Shown here: piece after piece, positions 18,050 through 26,259 of the stretch
How positions within the stretch are numbered: position 1 is the first letter of the stretch
Layout of the letters: each line of letters starts with the position of its first letter
NCBI RefSeq assembly: GCF_000186865.1
Contig: NW_008705563.1
Coordinates: 2,207,758 to 2,267,847 of the forward strand
Direction of reading: 5' to 3'
Source: Aureococcus anophagefferens
Taxonomy: Eukaryota > Sar > Pelagophyceae > Pelagomonadales > Pelagomonadaceae
DNA length: 60,090 bases
Made by a program: the position numbers and the translations under genes
The notes under the pieces: generated by a model
What the model saw: only the letters and a program-made list of their open reading frames with translations
What the model was told of the DNA's origin: nothing
Databases searched by the model: none

Positions 18050-18243
18050 CTACGCCGGCGCAATGACGAAAATCCCGACGTAGGTTACTCGCGACTACTA
18101 GTATCGCGGCGCGGCGCCTGGACCAGCTCGAGGCTCGCCCGGTCCGGCCGTAATTTTTATTCGGCGTTCCCTCGCGACCTCTCGTGGTCTTGGCTTCTTG
18201 CGGTCTGGTGCCTGGCGGCCCTCGGAGTCGCGGTCATCGTGAC

Positions 18244-18873
18244 CTACTTCGTCTTCTTGCCCTCGTCGACCTTCTGCGCGAACGCGGCGCCGTAGAGCCA
18301 CGTCATGATGACGGTGTAGCCCACGCCCATGGGCGGCATGCGGTCGCCCGCGGGGAAGAGGAACATGTTCAGGAGCGCGGCCGCCGTCATGAACATGAAC
18401 GTCGCGGCGAGCATGCGCTGCTCGGGCTCGCGCATCCGCACGCCCGCGAGGCATTGGAAGAAGATCATGATGTTCTTGACGAAGTCGACGCCGAAGACCA
18501 TCATGTGCCACTCGTCGGGCTGCGAGAGGTGGCCTACGGCGCGTTCGCGTGGCGAGACGCGAGCGGTCGCGCGCCGCGCCGCTTCGCCGCCGGGACGCGT
18601 CGCGCGCGCCGGGACGCGTCGCGTTCGCCGACTCGACGCCGAGCGCGCGAGCGGGACGCGGCGACGTTTCTCCCGGACGAGGCGGCGAAACGTCGGGGCA
18701 TTCACGCGCGAGACGGCGCAACGTCGGGGCGCCGCGGATTCACCTTCCGTGATCGTCTCGATGAAGCCCTTCAGGCCGCCGTTCAGGACGGGCAGGAGGA
18801 AGACAAACGCGACGACGGCGTGGAGCTTAAAGATGTTCGTAAACGAGAAGGGCGTGGGCAGATCCACAGCCAT
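18244..18873 (-). CDS. Four-helix membrane protein with a 210-base intron, unknown
   Basis: I read two exons on the minus strand: 18873-18744 and 18533-18244 (139 residues). Four hydrophobic helices run from FKLHAVVAFVFLLPVL to VGYTVIMTWLYGAAFA, and the protein ends in KVDEGKKTK, a possible ER-retrieval-like basic tail. The frame also stays open through the middle, but there it encodes an Arg-rich stretch unlike the rest. The intron 18743-18534 has AAG|GTGAAT and GCCGTAG|GC borders and joins ITE-G-HLSQPDEW in phase 1. No match to a named family is recognised. The intron-free reading would give 209 residues. Confidence 0.6.
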   Translation of the reverse strand: MAVDLPTPFSFTNIFKLHAVVAFVFLLPVLNGGLKGFIETITEGESAAPRRCAVSRVNAPTFRRLVREKRRRVPLARSASSRRTRRVPARATRPGGEAARRATARVSPRERAVGHLSQPDEWHMMVFGVDFVKNIMIFFQCLAGVRMREPEQRMLAATFMFMTAAALLNMFLFPAGDRMPPMGVGYTVIMTWLYGAAFAQKVDEGKKTK

Positions 18874-18983
18874 TATGTACAGTCAAAGCGGTGTCGGAGA
18901 TCCTGCTGCCTCAGCAGATTGAGGAGGACGCTTTCTAGCTTGTGGCTTTCGGCGACGGCAAGCGCCTCTCATCGCTCACCGCC

Positions 18984-20839
18984 ATGGTCTGGCCCATCAT
19001 CGCCCTCCTCGTGACGCTCGCGCGCGGGCTCCCGCGGAACTGCGCCGGTCCCACGGCGCTCCCGGACGACTTCTTGCTGCCGGAGGCCGAGGCCTTGGAC
19101 TGCGGTCTCCCCGTGTCGCGGTCCTACCTCCTGTCGGCGCACAACATGGTGCTCGTCGTCGAGGCGCCCGCCGAGGCGCCCGTCGCCGGCGAGCCGTATT
19201 CGATGACGGTCCGCGGCTGCGACGCGGCGGCGCCCGGGCCGTGGACGGACGCGTACTCGTTCGCGGCGCCGGACTTCGCCTGGTGCGAGCCCGACGCGCT
19301 CGAGCTCTGGGCGCGCGCGCGGGGCCCGACGATCGAGGTCGCGGACGTGACGCCGTCGGCGACGGAGTGCGCGTGGACGCTCGCGTTCCCGCGGGGCCTC
19401 GCGGCGGGCGACTACGAGATCGACGTCCTGAACATTTGGCTCCGCGGCTGGGCCGAGCCCGCGAAAGAACCCGAGCGCGAGCGGAAAGGGGTCGCGCTCG
19501 CGGGCGAGCCCTTCGACTGGCGAAGCCCCCCCCTCAAGCGCGGGAGCCCGTTCATGCCTTGCGTCCAGCGCTGCATGCTCTTCGAGCAGTGCGTCGGATG
19601 GACGCAGTATCGGCCGCCGGCGTCCGTCGTTTCGAGGGCCGCGCGCGACGATCGTCCCGCAGGTACCCGCCGGGCAAGCCGCCGTGGTGCCACATGTTCT
19701 CGCGCGTCGACGGCGACGCGAAGGTCGACGACCCCGCGGTCCGCGCGGCCGCGGAGCTTCCGCCCGGCCGGCCGCAGATGGCGGTCCCGACGCCGGCCCG
19801 CAACGCCACGCGCGACGAGCTCGCGGCCTTGATCGCCGGGGCCATTAGCGGGCCCCGGAGGCCCGAGCCGGTCGTCAAGTACCTCGGGGGCATCGTGAAC
19901 GCGAAGAACGGGTGGACCACGAAGCTCCTGCGCAGCCCCTGCCGGCGCCAAGCCCACGCGCTCGGGTCGCCGGTCGCCGCGGCGGTCGCCGCGGGGCCCG
20001 CGGCGCCGCCGGCGCCGCGCCCGGCGTGCCCGGGCGGCGACGCGCCGGGCCGCTGGGTCCGGCTCGACTGCGGCGCGACGGCGGCCGCCGGGGACGCGGC
20101 CGAGTGCGCGGAGATCGCGCGGCAGCGGGCGGCGCCGCCGCACGCCCACTACAAGGTCGACGCGGACTGGGACTACGGCTACGCGTGGCGGCCCTACGAC
20201 TGCGACGTGAAGCGACGCCCGCCCGCCGAGGCCGTCGCCTGCCTCAAGCGTCGGAACGTCAGCGCCGTCGTCCTCGCCGGCGACTCGCTGATGCAGGCCT
20301 GCGCTCCGCAGTTCTTCGAGGCCATCGGCGCCCGGGCGGGCGTCGAGGTCTTCCACGAGCGCATGGACTTCGGGCCCGGCGCCGACGGTCGCGTACTCCG
20401 TCGCCTCGAGGAACGCGTGCCCGCGGGCGGCCTCGGGATCGTCTTCGCGAATTTCGCGGTGCAACACCTCGAGTGGGGCAAGACGTCCCGCGAGGTCGAG
20501 GCGCTCGTCGAAGGCTTCGCGAAGAACGACCGCGTCCGCGACCTCACCTGCCGCCGCGAGATCCGGACGCAGTTCGTCCAGTTCGGCGGCGTCGCCGTCC
20601 ACGGGTTCCGCGAGCCCTACTGCACCTACAACCGGAGCCGCGCGTTCTCGGACCTCATCCGCCGCGGCCTCGCGCCGCTGGGCTGGGGCTTCGTCGACGC
20701 CTGGAACCCGAGCTCGAGCCGCCCCGAGGGCTCCGAGGACGGCATGCACGTGCACGGCCCGACGTGCTCGACGATCGTGCAGCTCCTCTTCCACGAGATC
20801 TGCCGCGACGGCGCGCGGGAGCGGGCCGGCTGCGGGTAG
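18984..20839 (+). CDS. Secreted protein with PAN-like Cys domain and GDS esterase domain
   Basis: The start is the ATG at 18984 (MVWPIIALLVTLARG, a signal peptide); a GTG upstream only adds a non-hydrophobic leader. The reading frame changes near 19622. A 41-base GT..AG intron (19622-19662) restores it and joins WTQYRPPA to YPPGKPPWCHMFS. This rebuilds a Cys pattern C-x3-C-x5-CVGWTQY...CHMFS like a PAN/apple module, which is why I prefer splicing to a sequencing error. The C-terminal half has VLAGDSLMQACAPQFFEAI (GDS at about residue 418) and a final EDGMHVHGP with D-x-x-H (D-G-M-H), as in PC-esterases. The total is 604 residues. It is likely secreted or Golgi, acting on glycans. Confidence 0.6.
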
Positions 20840-20904
20840 GGACGTGTTAGGCAGGGAGGTCTCCTTCTCGTCCACAGAGCTGACGGGGGGCGGGGATGGG
20901 ATAT

Positions 20905-22284
20905 TTACAGGAGGCAGGTGTGGGAGTCGGCGCCGAGGCGCGCGGACTTGCGCGGCGCGTTGAGGCGCGCGGACTTGCGCTTCTTCGCGCCGAGGCGCGC
21001 GGACTTGCGCTCCTCCCAGGCGGCGCGCTCGGCCAGCTTCTCCTCCATCAAGCCCATGGAGAGCGCGACGTCGTAGGCGAACCACGTGTCGCCGTCCGTG
21101 TCGACGACGATGAAGTCGCCCGACTTGTTCGTCGAGTCGTGCACGGGCTTGCCGTGCTCGTCGCGCGCGACGCGGTTGAGCTTAAAGCGCTGGAACTCGC
21201 AGGCGACGGGGAGAGACTCCTCGTCCAGCGGGTCCGGCTTGCATGCGAAGCTCGTCTCGCCGCGAGCGAAGGCGTCCTCGAGCTGGCCGAGCGCGTAGTA
21301 GCCGAGCCCGCGGCGCCGCGTCGTCAGGAGCATGGCGTCCGGCTTATTTTTCCACAAACGCTTGAACTGGCCGTCCCCGGGCTTGAACTGGCCGGCCTCT
21401 TGCCGCGCGAGCGCGTCGGCAGAGAGATTCTCGTCGTGCGCGTGCCCGGGCTTCCACCGGGACGCCAGCTCGCGCGCGACCGCGGCGGGCGTGAGCCCCC
21501 CGTCGCGGCGCGCGATCTTGACGTTCTTGCGCGCCTGGACCGTCACGCCCTTGGAGACCTTGCGCCTGCGCTCGAGCGCGGGGCCCTCGGGCATGGGCGT
21601 GCGGCCCGGCGCGCGCCGCTGGAGCCACTCCGGGAGCGTCGTCCCCGGCGCCCACGTGTCCGCGCCGTACATGGGGTGGCCGGGCAGGAGCGAACGGAGG
21701 TACTTGAGCTGGAGCTTGGTCCACCGCTCCGGAACCTGCCGCGTCGGCCACTGCGCGCACTTGACCTCGCCGAAGCGCGCCTTGGCCAACTCGATGAGGA
21801 GCGCCTCCGCGACGTCGCGGTGCTCGTCGGCGACGTGGGCGACGACGATCTTGCGCAAGGTGTGGCCGGCGGAGAGCATGGCCGCGCGGACGTCGTCGTC
21901 GTCTGCGGAGCAGATGTACCGCTCGTCGAGGCGGGCCGTATGATCGAAGGTGCGTTGCCCGCCGTAGGTCTGCACGCTCTCGTCGTTCGCGTCGAAGGCC
22001 GCGAGCACGTAGATCTCCGAGTCGATGTGGCCGTCGTCGGTCGTGCGCTCGTAGGGCTCGCGCTTGATCTGGTACTCCGCGAGGAGCTTCGTCGCGTCGC
22101 CCAGGAAGGCCGCGAGCTCGGGGTGCCGCTTTTTGAAATTCCGTTCGTCGAGGGCGCTGATGCGCGACGCCGGCGCGTACAGGGCCTTCTTCTTGAGCAG
22201 CTTCCCGCGCCGGTGCGCCTTGGACAGCTCGCCCGTGTCGACCTCGAGCCACGCGCCGACTTGAATGAGCGCCGAGACGCCCAT
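20905..22284 (-). CDS. Unknown protein with a basic RKSARL-repeat tail
   Basis: A 459-residue protein starting MGVSALIQVGAWLEVDTGEL. The N-terminal two thirds look globular, mixing acidic and aromatic residues (ERTTDDGHIDSEIYVLAAFDA, RKIVVAHVADEHRDVAEALLIELAKARFGEVKCAQWPT). The C-terminal 35 residues are strongly basic and contain three copies of RKSARL separated by short spacers, suggesting a nuclear localisation or DNA/RNA-binding tail. A final CLL is not a CaaX box. I recognise no domain. Codon bias is somewhat weaker than in neighbours (more AAG/GAG and mixed third positions), which can reflect composition or origin. The gene is well defined as a frame. Confidence 0.6.
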   Translation of the reverse strand: MGVSALIQVGAWLEVDTGELSKAHRRGKLLKKKALYAPASRISALDERNFKKRHPELAAFLGDATKLLAEYQIKREPYERTTDDGHIDSEIYVLAAFDANDESVQTYGGQRTFDHTARLDERYICSADDDDVRAAMLSAGHTLRKIVVAHVADEHRDVAEALLIELAKARFGEVKCAQWPTRQVPERWTKLQLKYLRSLLPGHPMYGADTWAPGTTLPEWLQRRAPGRTPMPEGPALERRRKVSKGVTVQARKNVKIARRDGGLTPAAVARELASRWKPGHAHDENLSADALARQEAGQFKPGDGQFKRLWKNKPDAMLLTTRRRGLGYYALGQLEDAFARGETSFACKPDPLDEESLPVACEFQRFKLNRVARDEHGKPVHDSTNKSGDFIVVDTDGDTWFAYDVALSMGLMEEKLAERAAWEERKSARLGAKKRKSARLNAPRKSARLGADSHTCLL

Positions 22285-22488
22285 ATTCGGAGCTCTGGAG
22301 GTCCCGGCCCGAAACTGCCATCGCGCGACCGGGGGTAAATGGCGACCTGGGAGCAGGAAACGTGCCGCCTACATCAACCCTTAGCGGCCCTTTCCTTCGC
22401 GAGGGCCGCCTTGACCTTGGCCGAGGGATAGGCGCCGCCCTCGGGCGGGAGCGCGTGCTTCGGGGGGGCGCGGCGGGTATGATTCTTC

Positions 22489-22893
22489 TCAGAGCTCCGC
22501 GGACGAGAGCTTGGTGACGCAGCCGACGAGCGACGGGTCGTTCGGGTCCCAGAGGCCGTCCCACTTCGTGACCTTGCCCTTGTCGTCGAAGGTGAACGTG
22601 AAGAGGATCGGGTTGTTGGTGATGAGGCACGCGGGGGCCTTGCCCGCGCCGTCGACGTTGATGACGAGGCTGAAGGCGACGGCGACCTTCTTCGCGACGG
22701 AGTCGAGGACGACGAACGGGTCGCTCGGGTGGAAGACGGAGACCATGGAGCCCCACGTGGCCGCGAACTCCTTCACGAGGTCGTCGGGCGACCCGGAGCC
22801 CGTCTGCGGGCCGGACCAGTCCCACTCGATCGTCGGCGCGAAGTACTTCTTCGCCATCTTGGCCATCGAGCCCGACGCCATCGTCTCGGTCAT
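22489..22893 (-). CDS. SnoaL/NTF2-like small protein, probably missing its 5' exon
   Basis: The ATG-initiated frame gives 134 residues: a helix MAKMAKKYFAPTIEWDWSGP followed by a beta-rich part (VSVFHPSDPFVVLDSVAKKVAVAFSLVINVDG, ILFTFTFDDKGKVTKWDGLWD), typical of the NTF2-like/SnoaL cone fold. Upstream, 23219-23073 encodes MKTSAARTILAICLAAFAPTSAKEIS..., a signal peptide plus a first helix ending YVVANDLLARRRAGIG that fits the missing start of the fold. The separating 173 bases have GGTGCT and GCGTAG borders, but joining them there shifts the frame by one base. So either the border differs or a base is missing. Function is unknown; such folds bind small ligands. Confidence 0.5.
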   Translation of the reverse strand: MTETMASGSMAKMAKKYFAPTIEWDWSGPQTGSGSPDDLVKEFAATWGSMVSVFHPSDPFVVLDSVAKKVAVAFSLVINVDGAGKAPACLITNNPILFTFTFDDKGKVTKWDGLWDPNDPSLVGCVTKLSSAEL

Positions 22894-23072
22894 GGCGGCC
22901 TACGCGATTCGCGCGGATGTCGAGATCTTTCGGTGCGAGCGCGTCTTCGTCGCCGCGGCGACCCGGGATATCGAGATCTCTCGTCGCGCGCGTCGTCCGG
23001 GCGCGCGGGGTCTTCTGCCGATATCGACGAGGCCTCTCGACGCACGCGACGTTCGGGGGAGCGGGGGAGCAC

Positions 23073-23219
23073 CCGATGCCGGCGCGGCGGCGCGCGAGGA
23101 GGTCGTTCGCGACGACGTAGGACTCGGCCTTGGTCATCGGGGAGATTTCCTTGGCGGAAGTCGGCGCGAAGGCGGCGAGGCAGATGGCGAGGATGGTCCG
23201 AGCGGCGGAGGTCTTCATG
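23073..23219 (-). CDS. Candidate signal-peptide exon of the SnoaL-like gene
   Basis: This 147-base frame begins ATG and encodes a clear signal peptide (AARTILAICLAAFAPTSA) and then KAESYVVANDLLARRRAGIG, a helix that would precede the MTETMASG part at 22893. It is followed by GTGCTC, a possible donor. A direct join to 22899 is out of frame by one base, so I list it as a separate, tentative exon. Confidence 0.35.
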
Positions 23220-23791
23220 GTGATGGTGTGTGACCTGCGACGAGTTGTTGCGGGCGCGCGGCGCGAAGCGACGCGAGGCGCCGGTCGGCACGGTGCTTGT
23301 TTCCACGGAAGAATCCACAGGTCGCCAAAAAGATTCGCGTGCCCGAGGTACGGGCCCCTGCACGACGGTCCGGCCCCGGGACGGGGGCCGGGGACGGCGG
23401 GCACGGGGGTTCCGGCACGGTAAATGCGCTCCGGGCACGCGGCCCGGCACGGGCCCGGCACGCGGCACGGCACTCGGCACGGGCCCCCGGGCACGGGCCG
23501 GGCACGGGCCACGCGGCCCGGCACGGGCCCGGCACTCGGCACGGGCCCCGGGCACGGGCCGGGCACGGGCCGGGGAGGCCCGGCACGGGCCCGGCACGGG
23601 GCCCCGGGCACGGCCCGGGCACGGGCCGGGGACGTGGCCGGGGACCGCGGCACGCACCGTTGTGCAGGGCCCCCTCCCGAGGTTGCAGGAGGACTCCGTC
23701 GCCGCGCGGGTTCGAGTAGCTCAAACAAGGGGGCTTATGCGCCGCGCGAGCGCGGCTATGGACATTGTGCCGGGCCTTGCGAGGCCTCGAC
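23220..23791. repeat. GC-extreme intergenic minisatellite (GGCACGGGCC family)
   Basis: No gene is supported in this 570-base gap. From about 23345 to 23650 it consists of irregular repeats of CGGGCACGGGCC, CCCGGCACGGG and GGCACTCGGCAC, almost devoid of A and T. All six frames are open simply because stop codons need A or T, so the long ORFs here are meaningless. The array separates two minus-strand genes. Confidence 0.75.
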
Positions 23792-24706
23792 CTACCACGG
23801 CCCGAAGGCGCGCTGCATGGCCCGAGCCTGCTGCTGCATGGCGCGCTGCTGCTGCCGGATCGCCCTTTGCTGCTGTAACTGGGCGAGCCGCTGCTGCTGC
23901 CGCAGGGCGCGAGCCTGCTGCTGAGCTTGCTGCTGAGCCTGCAGCTGCGCGAGGCGCTGCTGCTGCTGCAGGGCGCGAGCCTGAGTCTGGGCCTGCGCCT
24001 GCGCGAGGTGCGCCTGAGTCTGGGCCTGCGCCTGCGCGAGGCGCGCCTGAACCTGGGCCTGCGCCTGCGCGAGGTGCGCCTGAGTCTGGGCCTGCGCCTG
24101 CGCGAGGCTCGCCTGAACCTGGGCCCGCGCCTGCGAGACGAGAGCCTGCTGCTGGGCCTGCTGCTGCGAGACGAGAGCCTGCTGCTGGGCCTGCAGCTGC
24201 GCGGCGTGAGCTGCAGCCTGGGTCTGCTGCTGCGCGAGGAGAGCCTGAGCCTCGGCCTGCTGCCGCGCGGCGCGAGCTTGAGCGGCGGCCTGGGGCGACT
24301 CCTCCGATCGCGCGCGCTGCCGCTTCGGCGGAGCTTCTCCGTCGTCGTCGGACAGTTCGACGACATCGCCGTCGGCCTTGGCCTTGTCGTAGCGCTGCTG
24401 CGCGAGCTCCTCGGCGGTGAACGTCTTGGCCTCGAGCGGCTCGTCGTCGTCGGAGCCCGCGGCGGTCTCGCGCTTCACCGCGCGCTTGCGCTTCTTCTTG
24501 TCGGCGGGCCTCGTGGCGGCCGCCGGCGCGACCGCCGCCACGCCGAAGACCTCGAGCTCGAGCGCCTCGACCGTCTTGCCGATGGTCTCATACGGGACCT
24601 CCGCCGCCGCAGCGCACAGGCGCACGGTCGGCGCCAAGCCGCCGCCCGAAGGCGGTTCCACGCCGAGTTCCTCGCACAATTTAGCCACGCGCGCCTTGAG
24701 CGTCAT
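23792..24706 (-). CDS. Gln-rich nuclear-type protein with 33-base repeats
   Basis: A 304-residue protein. The start at 24706 (MTLKARVAKLCEELG) is chosen because upstream sequence is repeat-like. Residues 1-60 form a small helical domain. Then come a Lys/Arg cluster DKKKRKRAVKR (a likely nuclear localisation signal), an acidic VVELSDDDGE resembling a SUMO-interaction motif, and PPKRQRAR. The second half is almost entirely Gln/Ala/Leu, including about four copies of an 11-residue unit (LAQAQAQTQAH/R) and poly-Q coiled coil. Similar Gln-rich tails occur in transcription co-regulators, including mediator tail subunits, but no specific family is assignable. Repeat units differ by single substitutions. 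Confidence 0.55.
   Translation of the reverse strand: MTLKARVAKLCEELGVEPPSGGGLAPTVRLCAAAAEVPYETIGKTVEALELEVFGVAAVAPAAATRPADKKKRKRAVKRETAAGSDDDEPLEAKTFTAEELAQQRYDKAKADGDVVELSDDDGEAPPKRQRARSEESPQAAAQARAARQQAEAQALLAQQQTQAAAHAAQLQAQQQALVSQQQAQQQALVSQARAQVQASLAQAQAQTQAHLAQAQAQVQARLAQAQAQTQAHLAQAQAQTQARALQQQQRLAQLQAQQQAQQQARALRQQQRLAQLQQQRAIRQQQRAMQQQARAMQRAFGPW
23975..24120 (-). repeat. 33-base tandem repeats encoding LAQAQAQ(T/V)QA(H/R)
   Basis: Roughly four head-to-tail 33-base units lie inside the Gln-rich gene. They are in frame, so copy-number change would alter only the length of the Gln-rich tail. Confidence 0.65.
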
Positions 24707-24987
24707 AGCGGCGCGGTGTGGTGCCTCGAGCTCGTCCCGAGGTAGGCCAGCGGCGCGGCGTGGTGCCTCGGCCCGCTCGTCGAGAAGTGGACTCGTCGAG
24801 AAAGCCCCGGCGGCCGCGCCGGGGGTCGAGAAGTGTCGAGACGGCGGCGCGCACCGTGCCTCGCGACGCCTCTCGCGCCCGAAGCCATCCGGCCAGCCGG
24901 CGGGATATGTTAGGGAAGTGAGATGCCGGCCCGCCATCCCGAAAGAGGAGTCAGATGCACGAAAACGAGTTACCGATCCGCGGCCGT

Positions 24988-25761
24988 CTAGCGCCGCCCG
25001 CGGCGCGGCGCCGCGCGGCGCGTCGCGGACACGAGGCTCAACAGCCCGACGCCCAGCGCCAGCGCCGCCGTGCCGATGGTGAGGATGCTCGCCTCGTCCG
25101 GGTGGGCCTTGGCCCAGGACCGGGCGCCCTCGGCGTCCCAGGGCGTGTTCGTGAAGAGCTCCCTGTAGGGCGCGAACGCGTCGGCGAACGCGGCGCGCGA
25201 GTCCGGGATGCGGTCCAGGCGCGCGTAGAAGGCCGCGAGCAGCGCGTCGCTCGCCGGCGTCGCCACGCGCGGCAGGCCGTGCGCGGCGCCGAAGTCCGCG
25301 ATAAACCCCGCGGCGCGCAACCGCGCCTTCCGCTTCGGCCGCTCGTCCGCGTCGCGCGCCCGGCGCAGGCTCGCGGCGAGCTGGGCGTCGGTCGCGCGGC
25401 CCACGAACTCGGGCGTCAGTTGCTCCCCGGGGCCCTCCCGCTCTCCGGCCTCGAAGCGGTCGAGCGCCTGCAGCGCGGCGACCATCGTCGCCGCGGCCGC
25501 GACGTCGACGGTCTCGGCGTAGGCGCGCTCGTAGTCTTGCTCGAGCGCCGCGGCGCCGGGCTCCACGCGGGCCGCGTAGGCCTCCACGGCGCCCGCGGCC
25601 GTCGCGACGGCCGCGTCGAAGTCGTCGCCGGTCCGCGACGACGGCTGCGCGTCGTCGAAGTCGTCCTTGAGGTAGCGCCCGCCCGTGAGCGACGCGTAGG
25701 GCGCGCAGGCGACGAGGAGCTCGGCCCAGGCCGGGTAGGCGGACGCGTCGAGCCAGCGCAT
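24988..25761 (-). CDS. Tail-anchored helical protein, unknown
   Basis: The start at MRWLDASAYPAWAELL (25761) is preferred; the frame extends upstream through repeat-rich sequence of non-coding character. The 257-residue product is mostly helical with many Ala, Asp and Glu. It ends in a single hydrophobic segment (ASILTIGTAALALGVGLLSLV) followed by the basic SATRRAAPRRGRR, the layout of tail-anchored proteins of the ER, mitochondrial or plastid outer membrane. No enzymatic motif is visible. ALEQDYERAYAETVDVA and PKRKARLRAAGFIADFG may be parts of a helical domain. The gene is probably real given its codon bias and length. Confidence 0.5.
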   Translation of the reverse strand: MRWLDASAYPAWAELLVACAPYASLTGGRYLKDDFDDAQPSSRTGDDFDAAVATAAGAVEAYAARVEPGAAALEQDYERAYAETVDVAAAATMVAALQALDRFEAGEREGPGEQLTPEFVGRATDAQLAASLRRARDADERPKRKARLRAAGFIADFGAAHGLPRVATPASDALLAAFYARLDRIPDSRAAFADAFAPYRELFTNTPWDAEGARSWAKAHPDEASILTIGTAALALGVGLLSLVSATRRAAPRRGRR

Positions 25762-26259
25762 CGTCGCTGTGGTGGTGGTTGTGGCGGCGGCGGGTTTCGG
25801 GAGTGCTCGCGGGGCTGCGCGGCGTCGGTCGCGCGTCGCGGGTCGTGTGTTGTGCGCGTCGAAGAGCTGCGCGGCGTCCGTCGCGTCGTTGGCGCGGTCC
25901 GGGTCGTGTTCGCGGACGAGGAGCTGCTTGGGAGAGCAAAGTTCGGAGCACGAGCGGCAGCCGCCGCCAAGCGCCCAGCCGCGACGCGCCGCCGCCAGCG
26001 ACGCGCCGCCGCCAGCGACGCGTCCCCTCCCCGGCTCCCCCGCGTCGCCGAGTCGACAACAAGCACCCCCAGCAAAGAAAAGAAACGGGGAACAGTCTTC
26101 TAGCGAGGGCGGCGCCCGCCGGGCGCTCGCCGGCGGCGCCGCGGCGGCCCGTCGCGAAGCGGGCGGAGATCGTGCGAGCGGGGGTGGGGCCGGGGGGCGG
26201 GACCCCGCCGGGGGGGGGGGGTCAGCAACAAGGGGCCGGCGCGGCGATCCGGGCACGGC
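25762..26259. other. Gene-free spacer with short tandem repeats
   Basis: About 500 bases between the start of the tail-anchored gene and the end of the ADCK gene. It contains a 17-base unit GCGACGCGCCGCCGCCA repeated at 25981 and 25998 with a partial third copy. It also holds two related stretches around GGGCTGCGCGGCGTCGGTCGC and GAGCTGCGCGGCGTCCGTCGC, and an 11-base run of G near 26210-26220. No coding region is supported. Confidence 0.55.

Noticed and set aside
23345..23650. A CRISPR-like repeat array
   Set aside because: The units are irregular and contiguous with no unique spacers, and the genome is eukaryotic.
23215..24420. Long frames on both strands across the GC minisatellite
   Set aside because: They contain PGPCPG or ARHGPG repeats only, reflecting the DNA repeat and not a protein.
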